Source: Streptomyces sp. NBC_00483
Lineage (GTDB): Bacteria; Actinomycetota; Actinomycetes; Streptomycetales; Streptomycetaceae
NCBI RefSeq assembly: GCF_036013745.1
Contig: NZ_CP107880.1
Coordinates: 5,332,001-5,396,000, forward strand
Direction: 5' to 3'
DNA: 64,000 bases
In this document: in pieces, positions 1 through 9,255 of the stretch
Numbering within the stretch: the first letter of the stretch is position 1
Layout: every line of letters begins with the position of its first letter
The notes under the pieces: generated by a model
What the model was told of the DNA's origin: nothing
The model's input: only the letters and a program-made list of their open reading frames with translations
Database searches by the model: none
Program-made: the position numbers and the translations under genes

Positions 1-1468
1 TGCGGGCCCACTTGATGTTGGCCTGCTCGTCGAAGCGGGCCTTGATCTCGACCAGGACGAGCACCTGCTTGCCGGTCTCGGCGGCCTCTATCAGCGCGTC
101 CACGATCGGTGAGTCGCCCGAGGTCCGGTACAGCGTCTGCTTGATGGCGAGCACGTCCGGGTCCGCGGCGGCCTGCTCGAGGAAGGCCTGTACGGAGGTG
201 GAGAACGAGTCGTACGGGTGGTGGAGCAGCACGTCGTGGCTGCGCAGCGCGGCGAAGATGTCGGGGGCCGAGGACGATTCCACCTCGGCGAGGTCGCGGT
301 GGGTGCCCGCCACGAACTTGGGGTACTTCAGCTCGGGGCGGTCGATGCGCGAGATGGAGAAGAGGCCGGTGAGGTCCAGGGGGCCCGGCAGCGGGTAGAC
401 CTCGGCCTCGCTCATCTTCAGCTCCTTCACGAGGAGGCTGAGTATGTCCGAGTCGATGGTCTCCTCGACCTCGAGGCGCACCGGGGGCCCGAAGCGGCGC
501 CGCATCAGCTCCTTCTCCAGGGCCTGGAGAAGGTTCTCGGTGTCGTCCTCCTCCACTTCGAGGTCCTCGTTCCGGGTCAGCCGGAACATGTGGTGCTCCT
601 CGACCTTCATGCCGGGGAACAGCTCGCCCAGGTGCCGGGGCGCGGCGATGACGTCCTCGATGGGGACGTAGCGCTGGGGCGAGGCCTCGAGAAAGCGGGA
701 GAGCAGCGGCGGAACCTTTACCCGGGCGAAGTGGCGGTGGCCGGATACGGGGTTCGAGACGACGACGGCGAGGTTGAGGGAGAGCCCCGATATGTACGGG
801 AAGGGGTGCGCGGGGTCGACGGCCAGCGGGGTGAGCACCGGGAAGATCTGCTGCATGAACAGCGTGTAGAGCCGGGCCTGCTCCTTGTCCGTGAGCTCGT
901 TCCAGCGCACGACGTGGATGCCCTCGTCGGCGAGGGCCGGGGCGACCTCGTCCTGGTAGCAGGCGGCGTGCCGGGCCATGAGCTCGCGGGAGCGGTTCCA
1001 GATCAGTTCGAGGACCTCGCGGGGCTGCAGGCCCGAGGCCGAACGGGTGGCGACGCCGGTCGCGATGCGGCGCTTCAGGCCCGCCACCCGGACCATGAAG
1101 AACTCGTCCAGGTTCGAGGCGAAGATCGCCAGGAAGTTCGCGCGTTCCAGGAGGGGGGTGCTCGGGTCCTCGGCGAGTTCCAGGACCCGCTCGTTGAACG
1201 CGAGCCAGCTGCGCTCGCGGTCCAGGAAGCGGCCCTGCGGGAGCTCTGCGCCCTCCTGGTTCGCGTAGTCCTCTTCGTAGTCGTCCGGGTCCGCGTCGAT
1301 GTCGGCGACGATGCCGGCGAGCTTGGCTGCGGCCAGGTCGTACTCGCCGCCGGCCACGGGATGTGGCCGGTGCGCGGCGAGCGACCCCACGGACGGCTGG
1401 GGCTGCGTGGCCGAGGGGGCCGGAGCAGCGTCGGTCGTCTGGTCCTGTGCGGCGTTCGGCTGGCTCAT
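1..1468 (-). CDS. ppk: Polyphosphate kinase 1, N-terminal part (cut by window edge)
   Basis: The reverse strand encodes the first 489 codons of a PPK1-type polyphosphate kinase, which reversibly transfers the ATP gamma-phosphate onto polyphosphate. The visible part starts with a low-complexity Ala/Pro/Gln leader. It continues with the family N-domain ([20 protein letters not shown], then [14 protein letters not shown]) and the middle domain ([16 protein letters not shown]). It breaks off in [14 protein letters not shown]. Family members have about 700-770 residues, so the catalytic histidine region lies outside the window. The ATG at 1468 is the first plausible start. No clean PHO-box direct repeats were found upstream, although ppk is PhoP-controlled in some streptomycetes. 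Confidence 0.95.
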   Translation of the reverse strand, partial: MSQPNAAQDQTTDAAPAPSATQPQPSVGSLAAHRPHPVAGGEYDLAAAKLAGIVADIDADPDDYEEDYANQEGAELPQGRFLDRERSWLAFNERVLELAEDPSTPLLERANFLAIFASNLDEFFMVRVAGLKRRIATGVATRSASGLQPREVLELIWNRSRELMARHAACYQDEVAPALADEGIHVVRWNELTDKEQARLYTLFMQQIFPVLTPLAVDPAHPFPYISGLSLNLAVVVSNPVSGHRHFARVKVPPLLSRFLEASPQRYVPIEDVIAAPRHLGELFPGMKVEEHHMFRLTRNEDLEVEEDDTENLLQALEKELMRRRFGPPVRLEVEETIDSDILSLLVKELKMSEAEVYPLPGPLDLTGLFSISRIDRPELKYPKFVAGTHRDLAEVESSSAPDIFAALRSHDVLLHHPYDSFSTSVQAFLEQAAADPDVLAIKQTLYRTSGDSPIVDALIEAAETGKQVLVLVEIKARFDEQANIKWAR

Positions 1469-1838
1469 GGCCCCATTCTTCCGCGTGGACGCCGTCCGGG
1501 GCGCGCCGACGGCGTCGGAGTACGCGGGCGCGAGCGTAAGACCGCCTCGGCGGGCGGGTTCGGCGGGTTCGGGGGCGGGGGGCTGCATCCACCGAGCGTC
1601 GCAAGTCCGTCTGAATCGACGGTTACGGCGACATGACGTACGGGCTATGGCCGTGCGGCCCGCCGGGGGTTTGGCGGGTGGGCGGGGTTGGTGCCGTGGG
1701 GCGGCGCCGGGGGGGCCTGGGCCGGGGGTGGCGTTCGTTGTTGTGGTGGCGCGGGTCCGTGGCCGAGGTGTGCCGGGGCGGGGCGCTTCGTCATTGTTGC
1801 GCGGCGTCGGGGTGGGCTGTGTCGGGGGTGGCGTGGGT

Positions 1839-2335
1839 GGTGTTGGGTGCGCGGGGCCGGGGTTTTGGGGCTGTGCCGGGGTGGCGGCCCAGGTCTTCGG
1901 TGTGCGGCGCCGTTCCTGCTGCGGCTGCACCGGTGCCCGGTCACCTCCCACCCGCCCGCCCCCTCCGGGGGCTTCGGCCCGTCCGGGGCCCGGCCGTTGG
2001 GCGGGGGCGGCGTCTGGGGTGATGGGTGCGCAGGGCCGGGGTTTTGGGGCTGTGTCGTGGCGGGTGCCTCAGGTCGTCGTTGCACGGCACCGGGGCGGTT
2101 CCGGCTGCGCCGGTACCCGCTCGTCTCCCACGGCCTGCCCCCTGCGAGGGCTTCGGCCTGCCCGGAGCGGGGCCGAGTCCGGGGCCTGTGGCTGCACCGG
2201 TGCCTGGTCGCCCCTCCGGGGGCGCCGGCCCCGGCGCCTCGGCCGGGGTTGGCGCGCAGGGTGGTGGGTGTGCGGCACCGGGGTTTCGGGGCTGTGGCGG
2301 GGTCGGCGCCTGTGGTGTTGGGCGCGCGGCACCGG
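1839..2335. repeat. Degenerate long direct repeats (about three units)
   Basis: Units beginning near 1839, 2018 and 2261 each open with a GGTG-N-TGGGTGCGC-like block. This is followed by GGGGTTTTGGGGCTGTG (GGGGTTTCGGGGCTGTG in the third). The first two continue with a related segment resembling GCTGC(A/G)CCGGT(G/A)CCCG and a CTTCGGCC stretch about 100 bp later. Spacing is about 179 and 243 bp, so this is diverged duplication rather than a clean tandem array. Confidence 0.6.
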
Positions 2336-2509
2336 GGGCCGCCTTGCCCACCCTGCCGCCCAAGGCGGCAGATTGCCCAAGGCGGCGGGCCTTGACCGCC
2401 ATGGGTGGGGAGCCGGGGTTGGCGGCGGATTGCCCAAGGCGAGTTGCGGTCGACCGCCACGGGTGGAGAGCCGCTCCGTGGACATCCGGGCCAGGACGGC
2501 GACCTGAAT

Positions 2510-2575
2510 CAAGCCCGTCCGGCGTTTGAGGACGAGCCCGGAGGGCGGCGGGGGGCCGGGGCGTAGCCCCAGGGC
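2510..2575. repeat. Dispersed GC-rich intergenic element, variant copy
   Basis: This contains CCGGCGTTTGAGG flanked by AAGCCCGT and followed by a GGGGCCGGGGCGTAGCCCC segment. The same core (CCGGCGTTTGAGGCGCGGGG or its complement) recurs near 7285, 24801, 53717, 57651 and 59468, always at or beside a gene end. This copy is the most diverged (GAGGACGAG instead of GAGGCGCGGGG). Confidence 0.7.
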
Positions 2576-2724
2576 TCAGCCGCGGTGCGGGACGCAACGG
2601 CCAGGCCGGGGGCCTCGGGCCGGAGCCCCCGGAGGGGGCGGGTGGGTGGGAGGTGAGCGGGGGGAGGGCAGGGACCGCGCCGATGCAGTCCGGCGAGGAA
2701 TCGCTCCCGCTGCCCCGCCCCGTT

Positions 2725-2786
2725 GGCGGCGCCGAGCCACCACGCCTGCCTTGCCCCGGCGGCGGCGCCGAGCCACCACGCCTGCT
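2725..2786. repeat. Short direct repeat, 36-bp period
   Basis: GGCGGCGCCGAGCCACCACG occurs at about 2725 and again at about 2761. Related GAAACCACCCC segments follow near 2807 and 2833. This looks like low-complexity slippage in the spacer 3' of the ABC permease gene. Confidence 0.6.
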
Positions 2787-2864
2787 CCGCCCCGGGGGCG
2801 GGGTGAAACCACCCCCCGCCCCCGCGGCGAGGCGAAACCACCCCGCCCGGTCGGGGGACGCCCC

Positions 2865-3806
2865 CTACCTCGCCCGGCGGCGCAAGAGGTAGAAGGCCGT
2901 GGCCGTGGCGGCGGCGGTGAGGGTGAGGATCAGGCCCGTTTCGACGAGTTGGAGGGGCCAGAAGTGGGACGGCGGGTGGCCCTCGCGGTAGAAGCCCGTG
3001 ATGTTGTGCGAGGCGAGGCAGCCGCGGTCGTCGACGCACATGGGGTCGGCGACGCGCGCGCCGGAGCCGGTCAGCGCGCCCTCGGTGGTCATGGAGCCCG
3101 CGAAGTAGGGGTAGCCCTCGCGCAGGTCTCCGGTCACCGTGACCGAGGGCCACAGCCGGTCGCGGATCGCGTCGAGCACGCCCACCACCGCAGCCGTGGC
3201 GATCAGGGAGTAGGTCGCCGCGGGCAGCGTCCGCCGCGCCAGGAACGCCACGGCCGCGCCGATGGCCAGGCCGAGCAGCGGCATCGCCACGGCCGTCGGG
3301 CCGAGGGCGTCGTAGACCGCCGTCGCATCGTGCCAGCGGTTGTCCGCGAGGCCGGGGGCCGCCGAGGCGACGAGTCGGCGGAGGAGGACCAGGACGGTCG
3401 TGCCGAGGATCAGGGAGGTCGCGGGCACGTACAGCTTCGTCGCCAGCCAGCGGGCGGGGGAGATGGACTGGGTCCACGCCAACTGGGCCGTGCCCCTGCT
3501 CAGTTCGCGCCCGATGAGCAGGCCGCCCGCGAACACCGAGGCCGCCACCGGCACCAGCGTGATCAGCATGTCGGTGAAGGTGAGGACGTAGTGGTACGAG
3601 TCCGCGGTGGCGCCCTTCGCCGTGCAGCCGTTCGCCACCGCCGGGTCGCAGTGTCCCGTGATGTCGAGCCCGGCCGTGGCGGGGCCCCACAGCCACAGCA
3701 GCAGCGCGCCCGTCACGACGACGAAGGCGATCCACAGCCAGGCGGCTATGCGGTGCAGCCGAAGGACCGTCCGGGGCAGGCCCAGGGGGATCGTGGCGGC
3801 GCTCAT
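2865..3806 (-). CDS. ABC-2 type transporter permease
   Basis: This 313-residue integral membrane protein is an ABC-2-like permease. A first membrane segment lies near residues 20-42, followed by a large loop and four or five more hydrophobic segments. The motif LAWTQSISPARWLATKLYVPA is shared almost exactly with the upstream gene product, so the two are paralogues and probably form a heterodimer under the shared ATPase. The start ATG overlaps the upstream stop (ATGA, 3803-3806), which implies translational coupling. A short extracytoplasmic loop has paired cysteines (DPMCVDDRGC). The transported substrate cannot be deduced. Confidence 0.88.
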   Translation of the reverse strand: MSAATIPLGLPRTVLRLHRIAAWLWIAFVVVTGALLLWLWGPATAGLDITGHCDPAVANGCTAKGATADSYHYVLTFTDMLITLVPVAASVFAGGLLIGRELSRGTAQLAWTQSISPARWLATKLYVPATSLILGTTVLVLLRRLVASAAPGLADNRWHDATAVYDALGPTAVAMPLLGLAIGAAVAFLARRTLPAATYSLIATAAVVGVLDAIRDRLWPSVTVTGDLREGYPYFAGSMTTEGALTGSGARVADPMCVDDRGCLASHNITGFYREGHPPSHFWPLQLVETGLILTLTAAATATAFYLLRRRAR

Positions 3807-4801
3807 GCGGCGTCCTCCTTGGTGAGCGGCGTGACCGGCGGCTCGGGCTGGAATCGGCGCAGCACGACGAACGCGGCGACGACGGCCAGCGCGGTGAGCC
3901 CGAGCAGGACCCCGGTCTCGGCGAGCTGACGCGGCCAGTAGTCGGGGGAGGGGAGGTAGTGGCGGGTGAAGCCGGTGATGTCGTGCTGGTCGAGGCAGCG
4001 CTGCGTCATGCAGCCGGGGTCGCGGATCTCCGCCCCGGTGGAGGTGATCGCCTTGCTGTGCACGGGGATTTCCGGCTGTTGGTAACTGCCCTGGAGCGGC
4101 CAGGAGTTGGAGCGGAACGCGCCCACCAGGTACGTCACGATCCCGGCGAGGGCCGCGGCCGACAGCGTGCGCCGCAGCACCAGCGCTGCCAGCACCCCGA
4201 TGGCCAGGCCGAACAGGGCGTTCGCCACCGTCGCGGGACCCACGGAGAAGTCGAAGTCGCGCGGTCCGATGCCGGCGACGAGCAGATGGTTGCGGCCGCC
4301 CCAGACGAGGCGGTAGAGGATCACGACGAGCGTTGTGCCGACGGTGATGAGCAGCGCGGGCACGTACAGCTTCGCCGCCAGCCAGCGGGCGGGGGAGATG
4401 GACTGGGTCCATGCCAACTGGGCGGTGCCCTGCTCCAGTTCGCGGGCGATCAGCGGGCCCGCCGCGAAGACGGCGATGGCGCACGCGGCGATCCGGGCCA
4501 GCGTCAGTGGATCGTAGAAGAGGGTGTCGAGGCTGTTGCCGATGAACGGCAGGAAGGCGGAGATCGCGCTCTGGAACGCGTTGTCCTGCGCTCCGCCGTA
4601 GCCGAGCTTGTCGAACGCCGCCTGGGCGTCCGCGGAGCCGGGGCCCCACAGCCACAGGAGCAGGCCGAGGCTGACCGCCACGTAGCCGATCCACACCCAC
4701 ATCGCACCGCGGTGCAGCCGCAGGACCGTCCACGCCAGGCCGTCGGGTCCGGGCTTCGTGCGGCGCACGGCGGAGGGCTTGTCGAGGGCCGGGGCGCTCA
4801 T
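3803..4801 (-). CDS. ABC-2 type transporter permease (paralogue)
   Basis: This 332-residue membrane protein is paralogous to the next gene. Both share the SPARWLA(A/T)KLYVPA segment, a Cys pair before the last membrane segment (GCMTQRC) and the same topology. It is the middle gene of the GntR-ATPase-permease-permease operon, with ATGA overlaps on both sides. Such YtrA/B-like operons usually export or sense drugs or cell-wall-active compounds. That is a family-level inference, since no substrate-specific feature is visible. Confidence 0.88.
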   Translation of the reverse strand: MSAPALDKPSAVRRTKPGPDGLAWTVLRLHRGAMWVWIGYVAVSLGLLLWLWGPGSADAQAAFDKLGYGGAQDNAFQSAISAFLPFIGNSLDTLFYDPLTLARIAACAIAVFAAGPLIARELEQGTAQLAWTQSISPARWLAAKLYVPALLITVGTTLVVILYRLVWGGRNHLLVAGIGPRDFDFSVGPATVANALFGLAIGVLAALVLRRTLSAAALAGIVTYLVGAFRSNSWPLQGSYQQPEIPVHSKAITSTGAEIRDPGCMTQRCLDQHDITGFTRHYLPSPDYWPRQLAETGVLLGLTALAVVAAFVVLRRFQPEPPVTPLTKEDAA

Positions 4802-5694
4802 GCGGACACCTCCGTCCGGCGCTGGGCCGCCGTGGTGCCCGGCGTGATCAGGGGCGGGGCGTCGGGCGAGCGGAGGTGGGCCAGGAGCAGCTCCTCCAGG
4901 GAGGGCTCCTGGACCTGCCAGCCCTCGCCGATCGACCCGTCCCTGCGGATCAGGGCGGTGACGCCGCGGCCGGAGGCGCGGGACTCGACCACCGTGTGCG
5001 GGGCGAGGTCGCCGCGGCCCGTGACCAGGCTGTGCGCGCCGATCAGATCGTCGATGCCGCCGCCGAGCCGGATCCGGCCGCCGCCGAGCAGCAGCAGGTG
5101 GTCGCAGGCGTCGGCCAGCTCGGTCACGATGTGCGAGGACATCAGGACGGTCGTGCCGTGCTCGGCCGCGTCCGCCATCAGCGTGCCCATCATCTCGTGC
5201 CGCGCCAGCGGGTCGAGGTCGGCCATCGGCTCGTCGAGCAGCATCAGGTCGGGGCGCTTGCCGAGGGCGAGGGCGATCGCGACGCGGGTGCGCTGGCCGC
5301 CGGAGAGCGAGCGGATCTTCGCCTTCGGGTCGAGCTCGCCCTGCTCGACGATCTTCGACGCGTACGCGGCGTCCCAGCGCTCCGGGTTGAGCGCGGCGCC
5401 CATCTGCAGGGTGTCCGCGACGGACAGCTGGGGGTACAGGGGCTTGCCCTGGGAGAGGTGGGAGACCTTCGCGCGGTGCGTGCCGGGGGCGGCGCCGAGC
5501 ACCGAGATGCTTCCCGAGGTGGGACGCGACAGGCCGGCCGCGATGGTCAGCAGCGTCGACTTGCCCGCTCCGTTGGGCCCGACGAGCGCGCTGATCCGGC
5601 CCTCGGGCAGCCGGAACGAGCAGTCGTCCAGGGCCGCCGCAGCGCGCCTTCCGTAGCGCTTGACGAGGCCGTTCGCCTCGATGGCCGTGCTCAT
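4798..5694 (-). CDS. ABC transporter ATP-binding protein
   Basis: This 298-residue nucleotide-binding subunit has all core motifs. Walker A is GPNGAGKST near residue 39, the signature is LSGGQRTRVAIALAL, and Walker B is DLMLLDEPMADLDP followed by an H-loop (SSHI). It starts with ATG at 5694, four bases inside the end of the GntR gene. It would energise the two permeases that follow. The C-terminal 80 residues are variable, as usual for ABC-2 exporters. Confidence 0.93.
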   Translation of the reverse strand: MSTAIEANGLVKRYGRRAAAALDDCSFRLPEGRISALVGPNGAGKSTLLTIAAGLSRPTSGSISVLGAAPGTHRAKVSHLSQGKPLYPQLSVADTLQMGAALNPERWDAAYASKIVEQGELDPKAKIRSLSGGQRTRVAIALALGKRPDLMLLDEPMADLDPLARHEMMGTLMADAAEHGTTVLMSSHIVTELADACDHLLLLGGGRIRLGGGIDDLIGAHSLVTGRGDLAPHTVVESRASGRGVTALIRRDGSIGEGWQVQEPSLEELLLAHLRSPDAPPLITPGTTAAQRRTEVSA

Positions 5695-6101
5695 GAAGTC
5701 CCCTTGGTCATGGTGCCGAAATGCGCCTCCAGGGCGCTGCCGAACAGGGCCTCGACGTCCTCGCGGTCGAGGCCCGCCTCCTTCGCCCTGCCCGTCCAGT
5801 CCTCGAGCTCCGCCCTCAGTGGTGAGTCGCCGGAGCCGGAGCCGAGCGTTGCGCGGACGAACGTGCCGAGCCCGCGCCGGGCCTCGACGAGTCCGGAGCG
5901 CTCCAGCTCGCGGTATGCCTTCAGCACGGTGTTCGGATTGATCGCTGTCGCCTCGACGACCTCGCGGGCCGTGGGCAGCTTGTCCCCGGGCTCGAGCAGT
6001 CCGAGCCGCAGTGCGTGCTCGGTCTGGTGGACGATCTGGAGGTAGGTGGCGACGCCGGTGTGGCGGTCGATGCGGAATTCGATGACCGGTTCCTGAGCCA
6101 C
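5691..6101 (-). CDS. GntR-family regulator, YtrA type
   Basis: This 136-residue protein has an N-terminal winged helix (YLQIVHQTEHALRLG, then LPTAREVV and NPNTVLKAYRELE) and only a short helical C-terminus. That layout defines the YtrA subfamily, which usually represses the ABC exporter operon it heads. The GTG at 6101 is chosen because AGGGGG sits eight bases upstream. A TTG/ATT further up would run into the operator palindrome. The gene overlaps the ATPase gene by four bases. Inference: it is an autorepressor that binds the palindrome at 6110-6137. Confidence 0.9.
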   Translation of the reverse strand: MAQEPVIEFRIDRHTGVATYLQIVHQTEHALRLGLLEPGDKLPTAREVVEATAINPNTVLKAYRELERSGLVEARRGLGTFVRATLGSGSGDSPLRAELEDWTGRAKEAGLDREDVEALFGSALEAHFGTMTKGTS

Positions 6102-6109
6102 GGCGTACC

Positions 6110-6137
6110 CCCTTTCACTAATCAAGTAGTGAAAGGG
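6110..6137 (-). promoter_or_regulatory. Perfect palindrome, probable GntR (YtrA-type) operator
   Basis: CCCTTTCACTA and TAGTGAAAGGG form a perfect 11-bp inverted repeat with a 6-bp centre. It ends nine bases before the regulator's GTG start and includes part of its Shine-Dalgarno sequence. Placement and symmetry fit an autoregulatory operator; binding is inferred. Confidence 0.75.
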
Positions 6138-6149
6138 TGATGCAAGAGA

Positions 6150-6177
6150 GGGGGCGGCGTCAAGCGACGCCGCCCCC
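6150..6177 (-). terminator. Hairpin terminator after mshD
   Basis: GGGGGCGGCGT and ACGCCGCCCCC form a perfect 11-bp stem with a six-base loop. It lies 65 bp beyond the mshD stop on the reverse strand and just upstream of the GntR operon promoter region, so it would separate the two transcripts. Confidence 0.75.
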
Positions 6178-6242
6178 TCATCTCCGTCCAGCCGGGAAAA
6201 CCCCAGGTCAGAGGCTTGGAAGTGTCAGAAAGTGTCAGAAGG

Positions 6243-7178
6243 TCAGGACTCGGTCCGGTACATCAGGTCCGTCTCGTAGGTAGTGAAACCGAGCCGCTCG
6301 TACACGCTCACCGCCGCCTTGTTGTCGGCGTCGACGTAGAGCATCGCGGTCGGGAGACCGGCCGCCGCCAGGTGGCGCAGGCCCGTCGCCGTCAGCGCCT
6401 TGCCGAGGCCGCCGCCCTGGCCCGCGGGCGCCACCCCGACGACGTACACCTCGCCGAGCCGCTCCTGCGCGTGCACCTTCGTCCAGTGGAAACCGACCAG
6501 CTCGTCGCCGCGGAAGGCCAGGAAGAAGCCCGCCGGGTCGAACCAGGACTCCGCCTTGCGGTCGTCCAGGTCGCGCTGGGTGAGGGAGCCCTGCTCGGGG
6601 TGGTGGGCGAACGCCGCCGCGTTCACCGCGAGCCACGCCTCGTCGTCCTGACCGGGCACGAACGTACGGATCCGCACCCCGGCCGGCAGGACCGGCTCCG
6701 GGAGTTCGAGGTTCGTCAACGGCCGCCGCATCTGCCGCAGTTCGCGGAACAGCGTGAGGCCGAGCACCTGCGCGAGATGCCGCGCCGCGCTGTGCCCGCC
6801 GTGCGCCCACACCCGCAGCCGCTTCCCGGAAGCGGCGAGCAGCGCGGCGCCGAGCGCCCGCCCGTGTCCGTGCCCCCGGTGCGCCGGGTGCACGACCAGC
6901 TCGGCGGCCGGGGCCTCGATGGGGTCGGTGGCCTCCAGCTGCGCGTAGCCGGCCAGCTCGTCGCCGATGCTGAGCAGCAGATGCCGTACGCCCTCCCGCT
7001 CCCCTCCCCGCAGTTGCAGCCGGCCCTGCTCGGACACGGCCTGCTGGCCGTCCGTGCGGGCGGCCTCGGTGAGCAGGTCGAGCACCTTGGCGGACTGCTC
7101 GGCGGACAGGGTGGTCAGGGTGTCGATCCGGCGGCCCGAAGCGGTCGGATCACTGGTGGGGGCGGGGTCCGTGGTCAT
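6243..7178 (-). CDS. mshD: Mycothiol synthase (acetyltransferase MshD)
   Basis: MshD acetylates the cysteine amine of Cys-GlcN-Ins with acetyl-CoA, the last step of mycothiol synthesis. The 311-residue protein has two GNAT domains, as the family does. The first contains AELVVHPAHRGHGHGRALGAALL. The second contains WFDPAGFFLAF, LVGFHWTKVH, VVGVAPAGQGGGLGKALT and LYVDADNKAAVSVYERLGF. Start ATG 7178 gives normal family length; an upstream extension would add a Pro/Arg-rich tail. mshA, the first gene of the pathway, is at 39257. Confidence 0.95.
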   Translation of the reverse strand: MTTDPAPTSDPTASGRRIDTLTTLSAEQSAKVLDLLTEAARTDGQQAVSEQGRLQLRGGEREGVRHLLLSIGDELAGYAQLEATDPIEAPAAELVVHPAHRGHGHGRALGAALLAASGKRLRVWAHGGHSAARHLAQVLGLTLFRELRQMRRPLTNLELPEPVLPAGVRIRTFVPGQDDEAWLAVNAAAFAHHPEQGSLTQRDLDDRKAESWFDPAGFFLAFRGDELVGFHWTKVHAQERLGEVYVVGVAPAGQGGGLGKALTATGLRHLAAAGLPTAMLYVDADNKAAVSVYERLGFTTYETDLMYRTES

Positions 7179-7284
7179 GGATACGAGGGTAGACCGGGGG
7201 TGTGGTCCCGCCTCGTTGTCCGTCGTGCCACGGGTGGGCTCCGCCCGGGGCGGGGGTCTGGTGCGCGGCACCGGGCTTACGTCA

Positions 7285-7330
7285 CGGGGCTCCGCCCCGG
7301 ACCCCGCGCCTCAAACGCCGGCGGGGCTGG
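7285..7330. repeat. Dispersed GC-rich intergenic element
   Basis: CGGGGCTCCGCCCCGGACCC is followed by CGCGCCTCAAACGCCGGCGG and GGCT. It lies in the 268-bp gap between mshD and the 5'-nucleotidase gene. It matches the copies near 24801 and 59468 (opposite orientation) and 53717 and 57651 (same orientation). The element contains internal dyads such as GGGGCTCCGCCCC and can fold. Confidence 0.85.
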
Positions 7331-7446
7331 ATTGGCTCACCCGGACCTGATTGGCCCACCGCCCCAATCCCCTGTCGCGCTACGCGCGTTGACTCTAGGC
7401 TGCCTCCACATCAACGGTCGTCGCACCGCACCCCCAGGGGGACCAC

Positions 7447-9255
7447 ATGTACGCACAGACCAAGAGACCCCGGCGCCGCCTGCGTGCGGTGCTCGCGGGT
7501 GCTGCCACTCTCGTCACCGCCGGCGCGCTGATGGCCGCGCTGCCCGCCGGGGCGGCGCCGCAGAAGGGCGCGGCGGGTGGGCGGTACCAGGACGTACAGC
7601 TGCTGTCCTTCAATGATTTTCACGGGAATCTGGAGCCGCCCGCCGGGTCCTCAGGGCAGGTCACCGAGGACCAGGCCGACGGCACCACCAAGAAGATCGA
7701 CGCGGGCGGCGTCGAGTATCTGGCGAGCTCCCTGCGCAAGGCCCGCCAGGGCCACCCGTACAGCGTCACGGCCGCCGCGGGCGACCTGATCGGCGCCAGC
7801 CCGCTGCTGTCCGGCCTGTTCCACGACGAGCCGACCGTCGAGGCCATGAACAAGCTCGACCTGGACGTGACCTCGGTCGGCAACCATGAATTCGACGAGG
7901 GTTCGGGGGAGTTGGCGCGGCTGCAGAAGGGCGGCTGCCATCCGAAGGACGGCTGTTACGAGGACGGCCGCACCTTCGAAGGCGCCGACTACCCCTACCT
8001 GGCCGCGAACGTCACCGACGAGAAGACCGGCAAGCCGGCCCTGGCCCCCTACTGGGTGTGGAAGCACAAGGGCGTGAAGGTCGGCTTCATCGGCGTCACG
8101 CTCGAAGGCACGCCGGACATCGTGTCGGCCGAGGGCGTCAAGGGCCTGAAGTTCCACGACGAGATCGAGACCGTCGACAAGTACGCGAAGATCCTCGACA
8201 AGCAGGGCGTGAAGTCGATCGTCGCGCTGGTCCACGAGGGCGGCGCCCCGGCCTCGGCCTCGTACAACTACGACTGTGACGCGGGCGGCGCGGGCAGCGG
8301 CATCTCGGGCCCGATCGTCGACATCGCCAAGGGCATCACGTCGAAGGTCGACGCCCTGGTCACCGGGCACACCCACAACGCGTACGCGTGCACGATCCCG
8401 GACCCGGCCGGCAAGCCGCGCATGGTCACGTCCGCGTCCTCCTTCGGGAAGCTCTACACGGACACGACCCTGACGTACGACCGCGCCACCAAGGACGTCG
8501 TCCGTACGTCGGTGAAGTCGCCGACCTCCGAGAACCACGTCGTCACGCGGACGCAGGCGAAGGCCGCCGACATGACGGCGCTGATCGGGCAGTGGAACAA
8601 GCTGGCCGCGCCGGTCGCGAACCAGCCCGTCGGCTTCATCTCCGCCGATGTTCCCGGCCGGGGCGCCACGACCCCCGAAGCGCCGCTCGGCGATCTCATC
8701 GCGGACGCCCAGCTGGCGCACGCCAAGTCCCTCGACCCCAAGGCGTCTCTGGCCCTGATGAATCCGGGCGGTATCCGCTCCGACCTGGTGTTCAAGGCGA
8801 GCGGCAGCGAGGGCGACGGCGTGGTGACGTACGGAGAGGGCTTCGCCGTGCAGCCGTTCAGCAACACCGTCAATCTGGTCGACCTGACCGGGGAGCAGCT
8901 CGTCACCGCGCTCAAGCAGCAGGTCAGCGGTGCGAACGCGGCCTCACCGAAGATCCTTCAGCCCTCGGCGGGACTCGCGTACACGCTCGACATGACCAAG
9001 TCGGGGGCCGACCGGGTCGTCACCGACTCGATCAGGCTGAACGGGGCCGCCATCGACCCGGCCGCCACCTACCGCGTCGCGATGAACTCCTTCCTCGCGG
9101 GCGGCGGCGACGGCTTCGCGGCGCTCGGGGCGGGAAAGAATCCGCTGGTCGGAAGCGATGACCTGAAGGCGTTCAACGACTATCTGACCGCCAACTCCTC
9201 GGCCTCGAACCCGATCGCGCCGCCGAAGGCGGACCGGATCACGATCGTCAAGTAG
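7447..9255 (+). CDS. Secreted 5'-nucleotidase / 2',3'-cyclic phosphodiesterase family
   Basis: This 602-residue UshA-like enzyme would hydrolyse extracellular nucleotides to nucleoside and phosphate. A signal peptide (RRRLRAVLAGAATLV...AALPAGAA) ends near residue 36. The metallophosphatase domain shows SFNDFHGNLEP, AAGDLIGASP, SVGNHEFDEG and VTGHTHNAY, the di-metal ligand set. The C-terminal substrate-binding domain has NPGGIRSDL, QPFSNTVNLVDLTG and FLAGGGDGFAAL. The start is supported by AGGGGGA ahead of ATG 7447. It fits the phosphate theme of the window, but I saw no PHO box upstream. Confidence 0.94.
   Translation: MYAQTKRPRRRLRAVLAGAATLVTAGALMAALPAGAAPQKGAAGGRYQDVQLLSFNDFHGNLEPPAGSSGQVTEDQADGTTKKIDAGGVEYLASSLRKARQGHPYSVTAAAGDLIGASPLLSGLFHDEPTVEAMNKLDLDVTSVGNHEFDEGSGELARLQKGGCHPKDGCYEDGRTFEGADYPYLAANVTDEKTGKPALAPYWVWKHKGVKVGFIGVTLEGTPDIVSAEGVKGLKFHDEIETVDKYAKILDKQGVKSIVALVHEGGAPASASYNYDCDAGGAGSGISGPIVDIAKGITSKVDALVTGHTHNAYACTIPDPAGKPRMVTSASSFGKLYTDTTLTYDRATKDVVRTSVKSPTSENHVVTRTQAKAADMTALIGQWNKLAAPVANQPVGFISADVPGRGATTPEAPLGDLIADAQLAHAKSLDPKASLALMNPGGIRSDLVFKASGSEGDGVVTYGEGFAVQPFSNTVNLVDLTGEQLVTALKQQVSGANAASPKILQPSAGLAYTLDMTKSGADRVVTDSIRLNGAAIDPAATYRVAMNSFLAGGGDGFAALGAGKNPLVGSDDLKAFNDYLTANSSASNPIAPPKADRITIVK

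Larger units (their letters stand above)
1469..2864. other. Gene-free, repeat-rich intergenic region
   Basis: About 1.4 kb between ppk and the ABC transporter operon has no convincing gene. Every long reading frame here gives Pro/Ala/Arg/Gly-rich translation with no recognisable motif and no ribosome binding site. The stretch is built from degenerate GC-rich repeats, a dispersed intergenic element and short direct repeats, listed separately. It could be decayed coding DNA, but I see no trace of a known protein. Confidence 0.7.

Noticed and set aside
218..1636. 472-codon forward frame opposite ppk
   Set aside because: The reverse strand reads an unmistakable polyphosphate kinase to the window edge; the forward frame is its shadow.
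1469..1650. PHO box expected upstream of ppk
   Set aside because: I looked for GTTCACC-type 11-bp repeats on both strands and found none that match well.
1645..2597. Overlapping frames in the repeat-rich spacer that might be a decayed gene
   Set aside because: All are Pro/Gly/Arg-rich without motifs or ribosome binding sites, and the repeat units are not in a common frame.
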